Part shown: piece after piece, positions 1 through 9,117 of the stretch
How the letters are laid out: every line of letters begins with the position of its first letter
Position numbering within the stretch: the stretch's first letter is position 1
Source: Accumulibacter sp.
GTDB taxonomy: Bacteria > Pseudomonadota > Gammaproteobacteria > Burkholderiales > Rhodocyclaceae
Direction of reading: 5' to 3'
Length of the DNA stretch: 37,836 nucleotides
Assembly (NCBI GenBank): GCA_031266435.1
Contig: JAISAZ010000096.1
Location: 1-37,836 of the forward strand
The notes under the pieces: generated by a model
What the model saw: only the letters and a program-made list of their open reading frames with translations
Database searches by the model: none
Told to the model about the DNA's origin: nothing
Translations under genes and position numbers: made by a program

Positions 1-1469
1 GCGGTCGGGGTTGCGGTAATGCCGATTTCTCCGATCCCGGTGTTGCCCTTGAGCTTCGGCGCGTCGATTTTCTGTCCACTGGTCGTCGCTTTGGCTTCGC
101 CGTCGAATTCCCGGTCGAACGCTACTCCCGCGTAGGCTTTGACGCTGCTGCTGAGCGTGTGCGTAAGCCGCGCGCCGATTCTGAGTCGCTTCGAGTCGAT
201 TGCGTCAAATTCGACGCGGTCGCCTGTCGATAAGCGTACTTTGTCACTCGCTTGCCGTGTCCAGATGCCTTTCACGTAGGTTTCAAGGTCGTTTTGCGTA
301 TTCAGGGTCCACTTCTTCCCGATACCCAGATGTGCACTCGTGTAGCCGCTCTTTGCGTCGTATCTGGCACGGGTACCATTTGCGTCTCTCAGGTCGTCCG
401 ATCGGTAGTCGGTGTCGACACGTCCGGTACGCGCGGAGGCTTCGAACATGAGTCCATTGGCAAGACGATAGTGTGTGAGAAGACCGATTCCCTTGTATCC
501 GGTATCTCCTCTGCCTTTGACCTTGCCACCCGAAACACTGTTGTAGGCGTTGTAATCTCCATTTCCGTATTCGAAGAAGAAGGCGCCGGTGAGTTCGCCC
601 GAATCAAGGCGTTTTCCAAACGCAAGCCCTGTGACGAGGTTGTAGCCCTTGACGGCGACACTGGAACCCGTTTGGTTGTGTACTTTGCCGTAGCCCAAGG
701 CGGCGAAGACTTCGGGGCTGTTCTGGTTTCCTCCCGCTACAGCAGTCCGTGCCGCAGCAAGACCCTTGCCGAGGAGAAAGTCAGCGCCTTGGGCGAGGAA
801 GGACGTTCCTGAGAGATAGCCTTCGGAGAGGGATTTGCTTTGTTGAGATGCGCCGACACTGGCGACGGTTGCCATGAGGTCGTTACCGTTTTTGTACAGG
901 TCGAAGTTGTATTTGAGCGTGACGCCGTGCATTCCCTGACCGCTCGTCGTGTTGTTGATCGGTGCGCCGGTGAGCGTTCCCGCCGCGTTCAGAAGTGTGA
1001 TCTGATTTCCGACCGCCAAGGGAGAGGAAGAACCCGCGACCCCTACATGGACGGTCGCGCCGGAGATATCCGCGTTGCCGTTCACGTTGAGCAGGGTGCC
1101 GCTGCTCATCATGCTCGGTACGTAGAAGTTCATCGTTCCGTTACTGACGTCGAGGGCGCCGTCATAGGTCGCGGTCGTCGCGCCACCCCGAATGTCGAGT
1201 TGAGCGAGCGTTGGTACCGTGCCGCCGCTTGCGTTGAATGTCGCGCCGCCGTGGAGCGTCAGTTGGTCGGAAGTTATACTGCCTGTGAGTATCAGCGTTC
1301 CGCCTTCGACGGTCGTCATCCCGGTGTAGGTGTTCGTTCCGCTCAGAGTCAGGGTTCCGCCGCCAGCCTTCGTCAGGCTCGCCGCCGAGCCGTTGTCGGA
1401 GATCACGCCGCCGAAGGTGCCGCTTTGCACGGTGAGGGACTCGTTGCTCGTAACGTGTCCCGTGCCACC
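1..1469 (-). pseudogene. Autotransporter, remainder of passenger and beta-barrel, downstream of the TAG
   Basis: Reading on in the same frame past the TAG at 1470-1472 gives an unbroken frame to the window edge. It begins GGTGHVTSNESLTVQSGTFG and carries a second strand repeat (AGGGTLTLSGTNTYTGMTTV). A linker rich in beta-strands follows. From about position 740 downward there is an autotransporter beta-domain of about 250 residues with alternating strand patterns such as EVFAALGYGKV, GELTGAFFFEYGNGDY, LMFEASARTGRVDTDYRSDD, SAHLGIGKKW and VKAYAGVAFDREF. The last strands lie outside the window. No frameshift is needed to join both halves, so a single base change (for example CAG to TAG or TGG to TAG) explains the break. 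The barrel sequence shows no other damage, which suggests a recent loss, a phase or strain polymorphism, readthrough, or a sequencing error. No ribosome site for independent translation was recognised. Confidence 0.75.
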
Positions 1470-2753
1470 CTATTCACCGATGAGGCGCGCCGCGCCGCTG
1501 CCGTCGTAGGTCGCGCCGCTATTGACGACGGTCAGCTTGGTGTTCGCGGCAATGTTGCCGGCAAGCGTTCCCGCTGTGACGGTCGTGTCGCCGCTGTAGA
1601 TATTGTTTCCGTTCAGGGTCAGGGTGCCTGTACCGGTTTTGTCGATCCCGCCCGTGCCGTTGATGACCCCGCCGAAATCGACGCTGTAGGTATTGGTGTT
1701 GAGTGTGACTTTGGGGTTGCCGCTCGCTCCGGTGGGTGTGGTGTCCAGAGTGCCTATACCCGCGTTGCCGCCGGAAGTGAAGTTGAGGGTCGCCATATTG
1801 TGTACGGAAGTGATGGTATTCCCGGCGGCGAGATTCAACGTGTTGCCGGTAAATACATCGCCGGAACTGTCAAATGAGGACCCGCCGTAAACGTTGCCGA
1901 ACGTCGTATTACTGCTGTTGATGTTCACGATATTGCCGGTCGCCGTGTCAGAAGCGGCGTTGCCAGCGATATATCCTCCGTAAATATCGCCGGTGATGTT
2001 GCCTGTGAAGGAATTATCAATGGTGACGGTGTTGGTGTTGCTGTTGGTGGTACTTATGCCGCCGAAAACATTAGCGGTAACAAGGGCTCCGTTTTTGATC
2101 GTGACAATGTTTGCGGTGGAACCGCCACCACCGCCTTGTCCACCTACAACCGCAACAGTCACCGTTCCTCCGTTGATGTTGACGGCATTTCCTGTAGCGG
2201 TGGCAGAGATGCCCTGGGCAACTCCACCGTGGATATTCCCAATCGTGCCTGCGTTGATGGTGACGGTATTATTGTTGGCAGAGCCGCCTTCCTCGCTTGT
2301 GCCGCCATGTACCGTCCCAAGGCTACCTGTCATGGCATTGAGTGTGATTTCATTGCTGTTGGCGGTGCCGCCTGATATTCCTGTATAGCCGCCAAAGATG
2401 CCGCGGTCGCCGGCAGTGAAGCTTCCGCCGTTGATGAAAACCTTATTGCTGTTGGTATCCGACGACCCGCTATATCCTTGGCCGCCAACGACATCCCCGC
2501 TTACCGTGGCAGACGTAAGGGTGATCTCGTTCTCGCTGCTGGTGCCGCTTGTGGGATCAGTTCCGGTTTGAATACTTCCCTGACCGTTATAGTTGCCGAA
2601 AATGTGAGTATAGGTTCCGCCGTCATTAATAGTGAACGTATTATTCGCAGCCATTGCGCCGTTCGGTAAAAAAAGGCTCCAGGCCAAAGGGCAAGCCGCG
2701 AGGCCGAAGACTGCGAAAGAATGCGGGATGGAACGCGGCAAAGCGTGACGCAT
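1470..2753 (-). CDS. Autotransporter passenger, N-terminal part ending at an in-frame TAG
   Basis: This is the secreted passenger of a type V (autotransporter) surface protein. I chose the ATG at 2753 because AAAGGAG (2759-2765) sits five bases upstream and a signal peptide follows directly: a hydrophobic stretch ending in PNGAMA, with predicted cleavage before ANNTF. Longer upstream starts lack a ribosome site. The mature part has about seven or eight repeats of roughly 30-36 residues, each with an N-x-V-x-I strand, a short G-rich turn and a closing VxGG or IHGG. This is typical of a right-handed beta-helix. Near the C-terminus is one autotransporter-associated strand repeat (GTGTLTLNGNNIYSGDTTV). 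The frame ends at TAG (1470-1472), 427 codons in, although the same frame stays open beyond it (see the 1-1469 entry). If translation really stops there, the product lacks its translocator and would stay in the periplasm. The ligand or target is unknown. Confidence 0.8.
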   Translation of the reverse strand: MRHALPRSIPHSFAVFGLAACPLAWSLFLPNGAMAANNTFTINDGGTYTHIFGNYNGQGSIQTGTDPTSGTSSENEITLTSATVSGDVVGGQGYSGSSDTNSNKVFINGGSFTAGDRGIFGGYTGISGGTANSNEITLNAMTGSLGTVHGGTSEEGGSANNNTVTINAGTIGNIHGGVAQGISATATGNAVNINGGTVTVAVVGGQGGGGGSTANIVTIKNGALVTANVFGGISTTNSNTNTVTIDNSFTGNITGDIYGGYIAGNAASDTATGNIVNINSSNTTFGNVYGGSSFDSSGDVFTGNTLNLAAGNTITSVHNMATLNFTSGGNAGIGTLDTTPTGASGNPKVTLNTNTYSVDFGGVINGTGGIDKTGTGTLTLNGNNIYSGDTTVTAGTLAGNIAANTKLTVVNSGATYDGSGAARLIGE

Positions 2754-2909
2754 GACGACTCCTTTATGAAATATTGAGTGATGCTCGAAAATTCGGCCCC
2801 GCGCTTCCATCGGCTTGGCAAGACAAGCCGAGGCGCGGAGCATTGATGACGGAAAACGAAAAAGCCGCGTTCCGGGGCGGAACAAGGCCCGGCGCGTAAA
2901 GGCGCGGAC

Positions 2910-2930
2910 GCTCGCGGCGATGCCGCGAGC
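2910..2930 (-). promoter_or_regulatory. Perfect hairpin in the autotransporter upstream region
   Basis: GCTCGCGGC and GCCGCGAGC form a perfect 9-bp stem with a 3-base loop, about 160 bp before the autotransporter start. Closer to the gene, GTTCCG-GGG-CGGAAC (2869-2883) is followed on the minus strand by GCGGCTTTTT, which resembles a weak terminator or attenuator in the leader. Function is inferred from structure only. Confidence 0.35.
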
Positions 2931-2940
2931 ACTGTGAATC

Positions 2941-2964
2941 AGAGAGAGAGAGAGAGAGTGTGTG
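2941..2964. repeat. Dinucleotide microsatellite (AG)9(TG)3
   Basis: Nine AG units are followed by three TG units, 190 bp upstream of the autotransporter start. Such tracts are prone to slipped-strand changes and are known phase-variation devices near surface-protein genes. Here the tract lies outside the coding region, so it could only act on promoter spacing or the leader. Confidence 0.85.
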
Positions 2965-3156
2965 TAGCAAGAATCGTGCCAGGGCGATCAGCGCAGATGT
3001 TTTAGCGTGGGTTCGGGCACGAGGCATCCCCAATCGCACCGAGTCGCTCTCCGCCGTGCGTGGGCGGCGCGTTGAAACGCGATTCGGCTTGTGTGCGGTC
3101 ATGGCGAAGAATCAATGGACGATCTTCGCTTTGTATCTCTTTTTTATACGGCTGCC

Positions 3157-3190
3157 TATTACCCGAAAGGGTAATACGGGGGTGTTTTTT
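3157..3190 (+). terminator. Stem-loop with GAAA loop followed by T-run (terminator-like)
   Basis: TATTACCC, GAAA and GGGTAATA form a perfect 8-bp stem with a GNRA-type tetraloop at 3157-3176. TTTTTT follows at 3185-3190, eight bases after the stem. That gap is long for a classical intrinsic terminator, and no plus-strand gene lies directly upstream, so a different structural role is possible. Confidence 0.35.
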
Positions 3191-3219
3191 GCGTCAGAGA
3201 TCAGGAATCAGAAGACAAG

Positions 3220-3294
3220 AACCGCGAAACACGCGAAAAGCGCGAAAAAGTTTGGAAATACAGACCTTTCGCGTCTTTCGCGCCTTTCGCGGTT
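3220..3294. repeat. Large imperfect inverted repeat built of CGCGAAA units
   Basis: The left arm (3220-3250) starts AACCGCGAAACACGCGAAAA and the right arm (3266-3294) ends CGCCTTTCGCGGTT. They pair over about 28 positions around a 15-base loop. Each arm is an iteration of a CGCGAAA motif every 9-10 bases. I recall that dispersed repeats of this sort give spurious AK-AK-AK reading frames in many environmental genomes. No gene is implied. Confidence 0.6.
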
Positions 3295-3387
3295 GAAATC
3301 GGTTTTCATCCGATCTCTGTCTCCTGATATGCGCCTGCGGAATCGTTGTGGCTCTTCCTTCGCGCAGCCCAACCTATACCGCCGATA

Positions 3388-3407
3388 GGGCACGGCACGC
3401 CGTGCCC
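3388..3407. repeat. Perfect GC-rich palindrome
   Basis: GGGCACGGC and GCCGTGCCC are separated by two bases, giving a perfect 9-bp inverted repeat flanked by TA and CTA. It resembles dispersed palindromic repeats I recall from other environmental bacteria. No T-run follows, so a terminator role is not supported. Confidence 0.5.
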
Positions 3408-3447
3408 CTACGGTCGGTCATCGACGGGGAAGAGCTTTTGAACCTCC

Positions 3448-3543
3448 GATCGGTTTTCATCTGATTCCTGATCCCTGATTCCTGATCCCTGATGAGGCCG
3501 AAGGCCGCTCTGTCCTCTGTCCTCTGTCTTCTGTCCTCTGAAT
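3448..3543. repeat. GATCGGTTTTCATC element plus heptad tandem repeats
   Basis: The 14-mer GATCGGTTTTCATC (3448-3461) runs directly into five 7-bp units of CTGATTC/CTGATCC type (about 3461-3495). A GGCC-GAA-GGCC mini-hairpin follows (3496-3506), then five TCTGTCC-type heptads (3509-3543). The block ends about 45 bp before ubiU, so it may lie in the ubiU promoter or leader. The same module types recur at 8884, 14072, 22919 and 31799. Confidence 0.75.
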
Positions 3544-3587
3544 CCCCTCACGCGGTTATACTTCTCTTTTTGGCTTTTCGAGACCGC

Positions 3588-4601
3588 ATGAAACGACTCG
3601 GCATTCCCGAACTCGTCTGCCCCGCTGGAGGCTTGCCCGCGCTGAAGGCGGCCGTCGATAACGGCGCGGACGCGGTTTATTTCGGCTGCCGGAACGACAC
3701 CAACGCGCGTAATTTCGCCGGACTCAATTTCACGCCGAAAACGATGGCCGACGGCGTCGAATACGCGCGCGCGCGCGGACGCCGCGTCCTGATGGCGGTC
3801 AACACCTTCCCGCGTCCGGGGCGCGAAGAACTCTGGCGCGACGCCGTCGACGCCGCGGCGGATTTCGCGGTCGACGCTGTCCTGCTCGCCGACATCGGTC
3901 TGCTCGATTACGCGAGCCGCCGCCATCCCAAGCTCGCGCTCCACCTTTCCGTCCAGGGTTCGGCGACGAATTATGAGGCGATCAACCTCATGCACCGCGA
4001 GTTCGGGATACGGCGCGTCGTCCTGCCCCGTGTGCTGACGCTCGACCAGGTCGCGCACATCGTCCGCAACACGCCGGTCGAAGTCGAAGTCTTCGGATTC
4101 GGCAGCCTTTGCGTGATGAACGAAGGGCGTTGCTGGCTCTCGTCGTACGCGACCGGCGAATCGCCGAACACCCTCGGCGCGTGTTCGCCCGCGCGCTTCG
4201 TGAAGTGGGAAAATTCGTCCGGCCAAACCTCGACCCGACTCAACGGGATTCTGATCGACCGCTGGACCGACGACGAGCGCGCGGGTTACCCGACGCTTTG
4301 CAAGGGGCGTTTCGAGGTCGAAGGCGAAACCTACTACGCTTTCGAGGAACCGACGAGCCTGAACGTTCTCGAAATCCTCGCGGACATCGCAAAAATCGGC
4401 GTCTCGGCGGTGAAGGTCGAAGGACGCCAGCGCAGTCCGGCCTACGTCGCGCAGGTCACGCGCGTGATGCGCGCCGCGCTCGACGCCCTGGAGCGCGGCG
4501 CCGACGCTTACCGCGTCGACCCCGCGTGGACGGCGGAACTCGCCAAGGTCTCGGAAGGCTCGCACGCGACGCTCGGCGCTTACGACCGGCCGTGGCGATG
4601 A
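3588..4601 (+). CDS. ubiU: UbiU, U32-family Fe-S protein of O2-independent ubiquinone synthesis
   Basis: UbiU acts with UbiV in the oxygen-independent hydroxylation steps of ubiquinone biosynthesis. I start it at the ATG at 3588 (337 aa), since residues before it are encoded by heptad repeats. The N-terminus reads [20 protein letters not shown] and contains the U32 signature [12 protein letters not shown] and ARNFAGLNF. Four cysteines at 175, 182, 199 and 238 have spacings of 7, 17 and 39, the same as those of the 4Fe-4S ligands I recall for E. coli UbiU (169, 176, 193, 232). The conserved [12 protein letters not shown] segment lies near the C-terminus. Its TGA overlaps the ubiV ATG (ATGA at 4598-4601), implying translational coupling and a two-protein complex. 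The general U32 peptidase label would be less accurate, because the cysteine pattern and the ubiV-ubiT neighbours identify the Ubi branch. Confidence 0.93.
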   Translation: MKRLGIPELVCPAGGLPALKAAVDNGADAVYFGCRNDTNARNFAGLNFTPKTMADGVEYARARGRRVLMAVNTFPRPGREELWRDAVDAAADFAVDAVLLADIGLLDYASRRHPKLALHLSVQGSATNYEAINLMHREFGIRRVVLPRVLTLDQVAHIVRNTPVEVEVFGFGSLCVMNEGRCWLSSYATGESPNTLGACSPARFVKWENSSGQTSTRLNGILIDRWTDDERAGYPTLCKGRFEVEGETYYAFEEPTSLNVLEILADIAKIGVSAVKVEGRQRSPAYVAQVTRVMRAALDALERGADAYRVDPAWTAELAKVSEGSHATLGAYDRPWR

Positions 4602-5506
4602 AACTCGCGCTCGGACCGCTGCTCTACTTCTGGCCGAAGGACGACGTATTCGCGTTCTACGCCGAAATGGCCGCGATCGAGGCGATCGATATCGTCTACA
4701 TCGGCGAAGTCGTCTGCTCGCGCCGCCGACAGATGCGCGTCGAGGACTGGGTCGCGCTCGCGCGCGAACTTCGCGACGCGGGCAAGGAAGTCGTCGTCTC
4801 GACGCAGGCGCTGCTCGAATCCGAAAGCGACCTCTCTTTCATGCGCCGACTGATCGACGACGCCGATTGCACGGTCGAGGCCAACGATCTCGGCGCGGTC
4901 AAACTCGCCGACGGACGATCCTTCGTCGCCGGACCGCATCTCAACATCTATAATCCGTCGACGCTGGAAACTTTCCGCCGCTTCGGTCTCTTTCGCTGGG
5001 TGCCGCCGCTCGAAGCAGGACGCGACGCGATCAAGGCGATCCACGCGCGGAAAGCCCCTGGAATCGAAACGGAAATCTTCGTTTATGGTAAATTGCCACT
5101 GGCGTTTTCGGCGCGCTGCTTCACGGCGCGGCGCCACGGATTGAACAAGGACGACTGTCGCTTCAAATGTATCGAGCACCGCGAGGCGATGACCCTGAGA
5201 ACGAAAGAGGGGCAGCCCTTCCTCGCGATCAACGGCGTACAGACGATGTCGGCGCAGACGTGCAACCTGATCGGCGCGATTCCCGAAATGCGGAAAATCG
5301 GCATCGACATCGTCCGCCTGAGTCCGCAGCCCGACCGCATGGCAAAAATCGTCGCGGCCTTCGACGCGGCGCGGCGCGGCGAAATCGTCGTGTGGGAAGC
5401 GTTCGATTGCGCCGGCGAAGCAAGCGTCAATGGCTATTGGCACGGAAAACCCGGCATCGCTGCCGTTCGGGACTCGTTCGGGCCACGCCCGATTGACTCC
5501 GATTGA
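4598..5506 (+). CDS. ubiV: UbiV, U32-family partner of UbiU
   Basis: This is the second U32-type protein of the anaerobic ubiquinone pathway (302 aa). The start at 4598 overlaps the ubiU stop and gives [20 protein letters not shown], matching the family N-terminus. Cysteines at 40, 174, 187 and 191 (the last three in ARCFTARRH and KDDCRFKC) reproduce the 13- and 4-residue spacings of the E. coli UbiV cluster ligands. [10 protein letters not shown] and [15 protein letters not shown] are typical U32 core segments. The stop is followed by a short spacer and ubiT. The three genes appear to form one operon that lets the cell make ubiquinone without oxygen, for example during denitrification. No regulator binding site was recognised upstream. 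Confidence 0.92.
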   Translation: MKLALGPLLYFWPKDDVFAFYAEMAAIEAIDIVYIGEVVCSRRRQMRVEDWVALARELRDAGKEVVVSTQALLESESDLSFMRRLIDDADCTVEANDLGAVKLADGRSFVAGPHLNIYNPSTLETFRRFGLFRWVPPLEAGRDAIKAIHARKAPGIETEIFVYGKLPLAFSARCFTARRHGLNKDDCRFKCIEHREAMTLRTKEGQPFLAINGVQTMSAQTCNLIGAIPEMRKIGIDIVRLSPQPDRMAKIVAAFDAARRGEIVVWEAFDCAGEASVNGYWHGKPGIAAVRDSFGPRPIDSD

Positions 5507-5538
5507 CTCCGTTTGACTTTCAGTACAAGGAAATACGC

Positions 5539-6039
5539 ATGCGCGGCACCGATTTTTTCTCGATCCCCGGCTTCAGCTTGCCGGACTTCGTCCCGGCCCT
5601 GGCTTCCCGCCTGCCGCAATGGCCGTACGCCGTCGCGCTGACGGCAGCGATGAACGCGGCGCTCCGAATCGGCGTCGTACCGAAGGAAGACATCGAGGCG
5701 CTGGAAGGAAAAACCTTCCTCATCGACATCCTCGACGCCGGCGCGCGTGTCTGTTTCACCTTCGGCAACGGAATATTCCACCCGTCCTTCGCGTCGCCCG
5801 AACGCGCCGACCTCGTCTTCCGCGCCAGACTTTCGGCGTTTTTGCAACTCGCGGCGCGTCAGGAAGACCCGGATACGCTTTTCTTCAAGCGCGAACTTTC
5901 CATCGAAGGCGACACCGAACTCGGACTCATCGTCAAGAATACGCTCGACGCGATCGAGTGGCCCGATCTCACGGCGCTCGCCGCGCGACCGATATTGAAG
6001 TTTCACGGTTTTAACCTGGAAACCGCAGTTGACCACTGA
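5539..6039 (+). CDS. ubiT: UbiT, SCP2-domain ubiquinone biosynthesis accessory factor
   Basis: UbiT is a small SCP2-like lipid-binding protein thought to present polyprenyl intermediates to the UbiU-UbiV hydroxylase. I prefer the ATG at 5539 (166 aa), with AAGGAA about six bases upstream, over a TTG at 5503 that overlaps ubiV. The sequence contains the SCP2-like pattern GKTFLIDILDAGARVCFTF, then NGIFHP, and FFKRELSIEGDTELGLIVKN, in which the acidic GDTELG motif is characteristic. The length is close to the E. coli protein (about 174 aa). It is third in the ubiUVT cluster. No clear terminator follows, although a seven-T run lies at about 6080. Confidence 0.88.
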   Translation: MRGTDFFSIPGFSLPDFVPALASRLPQWPYAVALTAAMNAALRIGVVPKEDIEALEGKTFLIDILDAGARVCFTFGNGIFHPSFASPERADLVFRARLSAFLQLAARQEDPDTLFFKRELSIEGDTELGLIVKNTLDAIEWPDLTALAARPILKFHGFNLETAVDH

Positions 6040-6117
6040 TTATTTGCGTTGAAGGCCATGTGATGACAAGCTTCTCCGGTTTTTTTACCGCTCACCCACT
6101 TGGGGGCGTCCGTTACA

Positions 6118-6230
6118 TGCCTGGGAGCACAGCCCCGCAGCGCGCTGGCGGTGTTGCTCCTCCTTGCAGGCATGAGCCTGCCGCGTCGTCGCGCCTTGCC
6201 GGCACACTTAAGGGACAGCACTCCCAGGCA
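6118..6230. repeat. Candidate dispersed palindromic element between ubiT and glnS
   Basis: TGCCTGGGAG (6118-6127) and CTCCCAGGCA (6221-6230) are perfect 10-bp inverted repeats enclosing 93 bp. Inside is a hairpin, GCAGGC-ATGA-GCCTGC (about 6165-6180). Short frames here (6003-6221 minus, 6060-6299 plus) look like repeat shadows. The ends suggest a small non-coding mobile or REP-like unit. No transposase is present. Confidence 0.4.
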
Positions 6231-6291
6231 CGTCCAAAGCGGTTTCCAGGTTTAACGTCATCGAACACGCACATTACACGAGGCATTCCAA

Positions 6292-8076
6292 GTGAATAAG
6301 GCATCAAAAGAGACCGCCGCGCCGCCAGTCCCCGCCGGCAACTTCATCCGCACGCTCATCGAATCGGACCTCGCCGCCAGAAAAGACGCGCAGCGCCGCT
6401 GGTCGGGGCGTCCCGGACTCGCGGAACAGCACCTCGCCGGCGGAATCGACCCGGCGCGGATACGCACGCGCTTCCCCCCCGAACCGAACGGCTACCTGCA
6501 CTTCGGTCACGCGAAGTCGATCTGCCTGAACTTCGGCCTCGCGCGCGACTACGGCGGGCGATGCCATTTGCGTTTCGACGACACGAACCCAGAACGGGAA
6601 GAGAAGGAATTCGTCGACTCGATCGTCGAATCCGTTCGCTGGCTGGGGTTTTCCTGGGACGCGGACGGTGAGGAAAACCTCTATCTCGCATCCGACGACT
6701 TCGACGCGATGGCGCGTTGCGCCGACTATCTGATCGACACGAATCACGCCTACGTCGACAGCCAAAGCGCCGAAGAAATGCGCGCCAACCGTGGCACGCT
6801 GACCGAAGCGGGCAAGGATTCGCCGTATCGGGAACGTTCGCCGGAAGAAAACCGCGCGCTTTTTCAGCGCATGCGCGCCGGCGAATTCCCCGACGGAGCG
6901 CAGGTCCTGCGCGCCAAAATCGACATGGCGTCCCCCAACATCAACCTGCGCGACCCCGTCCTCTACCGGATCCGCCACACCGCGCACCACAACACGGGAG
7001 AACTCTGGCGCGTCTACCCGATGTATACCTTCGCGCACCCGATCGAGGACGCGCTCGAAAACATCACGCACTCGATCTGCACGCTCGAATTCGAAGACCA
7101 GCGCCCGTTCTACGACTGGCTCCTCGAAAGACTCGCCGAAGGCGGACTCATCCAGCGCCCCGCCCCCCGGCAGATCGAATTTTCGCGCCTGAACTTAAGC
7201 TGCGTCGTCCTCTCCAAACGCAAGCTGATTCAACTCGTTGAAGAAAAACACGTCGACGGTTGGGACGATCCGAGGATGCCGACGCTCGTCGGCGCGCGCC
7301 GTCGCGGCTACACGCCCGAAGGCTTCCACCTCTTCGCGGAGCGCATCGGCGTCTCGAAATCCGATACGCTGATCGATTATTCCGTACTCGAAGACTGCAT
7401 GCGCGAAGTGCTCAATACATCGGACGAACGCCGCATCGCCGTCCTCGACCCGCTCCGCCTCGTCATCGACAATTACCCGGAAAACGCAAGCGAGGACTGC
7501 TTCGCGCCGAACCACCCCTTGAAGCCCGAACTTGGAAAACGCGCCCTGCCCTTTGGCCGCGAACTCTGGATAGAACGCGACGACTTCATGGAAGCCCCGG
7601 CGAAAGGCTTCCATCGCCTCTACCCCGGAAACACGGCGCGCCTGCGCTACGCCTACGTCGTCAAATGCACAGGGATTGAAAAAGACGAAAACGGCCGCGT
7701 CTCTACCGTTCATTGCGACTATATGCCAGATTCGAAAAGCGGAACACCCGGCGCCGACACCTATAAATGCAAAGGGAACCTCCATTGGGTCTCGACGCGA
7801 GAGGCTCACCCTGCGATCGTCCGCCTCTACGACCGTCTTTTTTCCGTCGCATCCCCCGGCGCCGACGGGCGAAACTTCATCGACGACATCAACGCGGCGA
7901 GCGTCGCGTGCGTCACCGCACAGATCGAACCCGCGCTCGCGGCGGCGGAACCCGAAGCGCGCTTCCAGTTCGAACGCCACGGCTACTTCATCGCCGACCG
8001 CTTCGACTCGAAACCCGGCGCGCCGGTTTTCAACCGCACGGTGACGCTGCGCGACTCGTGGGGGAAAAAAAGGTGA
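6292..8076 (+). CDS. glnS: Glutaminyl-tRNA synthetase
   Basis: GlnS charges tRNA-Gln with glutamine and is a class I aminoacyl-tRNA synthetase. The start is a GTG at 6292 with GAGG eight bases upstream; no suitable ATG precedes it. The class I HIGH-type motif is [14 protein letters not shown] at about residues 63-76. The KMSKS-type motif is VVLSKRKL (about 305-312), matching the MSKRKL form of the enzyme family. [19 protein letters not shown] and [15 protein letters not shown] are GlnRS hallmarks that separate it from GluRS. Length is 594 aa, slightly longer than the E. coli enzyme because of a polar N-terminal extension. The stop overlaps the pyrF GTG (GTGA at 8073-8076), so the two genes are probably co-transcribed and coupled, though they have no functional link. 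Confidence 0.96.
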   Translation: MNKASKETAAPPVPAGNFIRTLIESDLAARKDAQRRWSGRPGLAEQHLAGGIDPARIRTRFPPEPNGYLHFGHAKSICLNFGLARDYGGRCHLRFDDTNPEREEKEFVDSIVESVRWLGFSWDADGEENLYLASDDFDAMARCADYLIDTNHAYVDSQSAEEMRANRGTLTEAGKDSPYRERSPEENRALFQRMRAGEFPDGAQVLRAKIDMASPNINLRDPVLYRIRHTAHHNTGELWRVYPMYTFAHPIEDALENITHSICTLEFEDQRPFYDWLLERLAEGGLIQRPAPRQIEFSRLNLSCVVLSKRKLIQLVEEKHVDGWDDPRMPTLVGARRRGYTPEGFHLFAERIGVSKSDTLIDYSVLEDCMREVLNTSDERRIAVLDPLRLVIDNYPENASEDCFAPNHPLKPELGKRALPFGRELWIERDDFMEAPAKGFHRLYPGNTARLRYAYVVKCTGIEKDENGRVSTVHCDYMPDSKSGTPGADTYKCKGNLHWVSTREAHPAIVRLYDRLFSVASPGADGRNFIDDINAASVACVTAQIEPALAAAEPEARFQFERHGYFIADRFDSKPGAPVFNRTVTLRDSWGKKR

Positions 8077-8909
8077 ATTTCGTCGAAGCGCTCGGCGCCG
8101 CGTGGAAAAAAAACGACTCGCTCCTCTGCGTCGGCCTCGACCCCGATCCCGAAAAGTTTCCGGCGCGTCTGGCGAAATATCCAGATGCGATTTTCAGATT
8201 CTGCGCCGAAATCGTCGACGCGACCGCCGACCTCGTCTGCGCCTTCAAACCGCAGATCGCGCACTTTGCGGCGCACCGCGCCGAAACGCAGCTTGAAGAC
8301 CTGATCGCGTACATCCACCGGAACCACCCCGACATCCCGGTCATCCTCGACGCCAAGCGCGGCGACATCGGCAGCACCGCCGAACGCTACGCCGCCGAAG
8401 CCTTCCTCCGCTACGCCGCCGACGCCGTCACGCTCAACCCCTACCTGGGCGGCGACTCGATCCGCCCCTATTTGGCCTACCCCGACAAGGGCCTCATCCT
8501 GCTCTGCCGCACGTCCAACCCCGGCGGCGCCGACCTCCAACTCCTCGACGTCGGCGGGATGAAACTCTTCGAAGCCGTCGCCCGACTCACCGCCGCCGAG
8601 TGGAACGCGACGGGACAGTGCGCGCTCGTCGTCGGCGCGACCTACCCCGCCGAAATCAAGCGCGTCCGTGAAATCGTCGGCGACCTCCCGCTCCTCGTTC
8701 CGGGCGTCGGCGCGCAAGGCGGCGACATCCGCGCGACCGTCTGCGCCGGACGCACGTCTTCGGGCACCGGCCTCATCATCAACTCGTCCCGCGCGATCCT
8801 CTACGCTGACCGCGAAAACCCCGCCGAGGGCGCCAGACGCGCCGCGTGCCAAACGCGCAGTGAAATCAACCGCTACCGTTCGTCAGGAATCAGGAATCAG
8901 ATCAGTTAG
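8073..8909 (+). CDS. pyrF: Orotidine 5'-phosphate decarboxylase (PyrF, type 2)
   Basis: PyrF converts orotidine monophosphate to UMP, the last step of pyrimidine synthesis. The GTG at 8073 overlaps the glnS stop and gives [20 protein letters not shown], a typical type 2 N-terminus (278 aa). The catalytic charged tetrad is visible in [11 protein letters not shown] (about residues 91-101). [30 protein letters not shown] and [10 protein letters not shown] complete the barrel. The last residues, SSGIRNQIS, and the stop are encoded by an intergenic heptad repeat (TCAGGAATCAGGAATCAGAT at 8883-8902) and are not expected in homologues. The repeat has therefore invaded or replaced the native 3' end without harming the catalytic core. 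Confidence 0.95.
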   Translation: MNFVEALGAAWKKNDSLLCVGLDPDPEKFPARLAKYPDAIFRFCAEIVDATADLVCAFKPQIAHFAAHRAETQLEDLIAYIHRNHPDIPVILDAKRGDIGSTAERYAAEAFLRYAADAVTLNPYLGGDSIRPYLAYPDKGLILLCRTSNPGGADLQLLDVGGMKLFEAVARLTAAEWNATGQCALVVGATYPAEIKRVREIVGDLPLLVPGVGAQGGDIRATVCAGRTSSGTGLIINSSRAILYADRENPAEGARRAACQTRSEINRYRSSGIRNQIS

Positions 8910-8995
8910 CGGCGGCTCCGCCGCCGGAAAAGAACTTTGAAACACCGATCGGTTTTCATCTGTCTCCCGTCTCCTGATATCTGTCTCCTGAGCCT
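8884..8995. repeat. Intergenic repeat module overlapping the pyrF 3' end
   Basis: In order: heptads of TCAGGAA type (8884-8905, inside pyrF), a hairpin GGCGGC-TCC-GCCGCC (8911-8925), GATCGGTTTTCATC (8947-8960), then TGTCTCC/TGATATC-like heptads to about 8990. The arrangement is nearly the same as at 14072-14174, so it is a composite mobile or amplified unit. The remaining spacer to the binding-protein gene (8996-9184) is AT-rich. Confidence 0.75.
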
Positions 8996-9117
8996 ATGGC
9001 TCGCGCCTCTTGCGCGCCAAGGACTCGCGTAGCGTTCGCATCGTTTTTCGTCCGATCCACGCATATTTCAGGCAAAAGAAATTTTTTCCAGACAAAAAAA
9101 AACGAGAACAAAAGTCC

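Larger units (their letters stand above)
2754..3587. other. Repeat-filled spacer of 834 bp between autotransporter and ubiU
   Basis: I find no convincing gene here. Short frames on both strands run through repeats. The spacer holds, from left to right: the autotransporter leader with terminator-like and hairpin sequences (2869-2883 and 2910-2930), an AG/TG microsatellite, a GAAA-loop stem-loop at 3157-3176, a large inverted repeat at 3220-3294, two GATCGGTTTTCATC-type elements (3296-3312 and 3448-3461), a GC-rich palindrome (3388-3407) and heptad tandem repeats up to 3543. Part of a third repeat family is present at 3364-3378 (GCAGCCCAACCTATA). Confidence 0.7.

Noticed and set aside
1470..1472. 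Genome-wide amber recoding to explain the TAG in the autotransporter
   Set aside because: TAG serves as a normal stop elsewhere in the window (for example pyrF at 8909 and the first ATPase at 11297), and the broken glycosyltransferase also has TAA stops.
840..1877. 345-codon plus frame across the autotransporter
   Set aside because: Antisense to beta-helix and barrel-linker sequence; no motif or ribosome site.
2764..3102. 112-codon minus frame upstream of the autotransporter
   Set aside because: It includes the microsatellite (giving LSLSLS) and has no ribosome site or motif.
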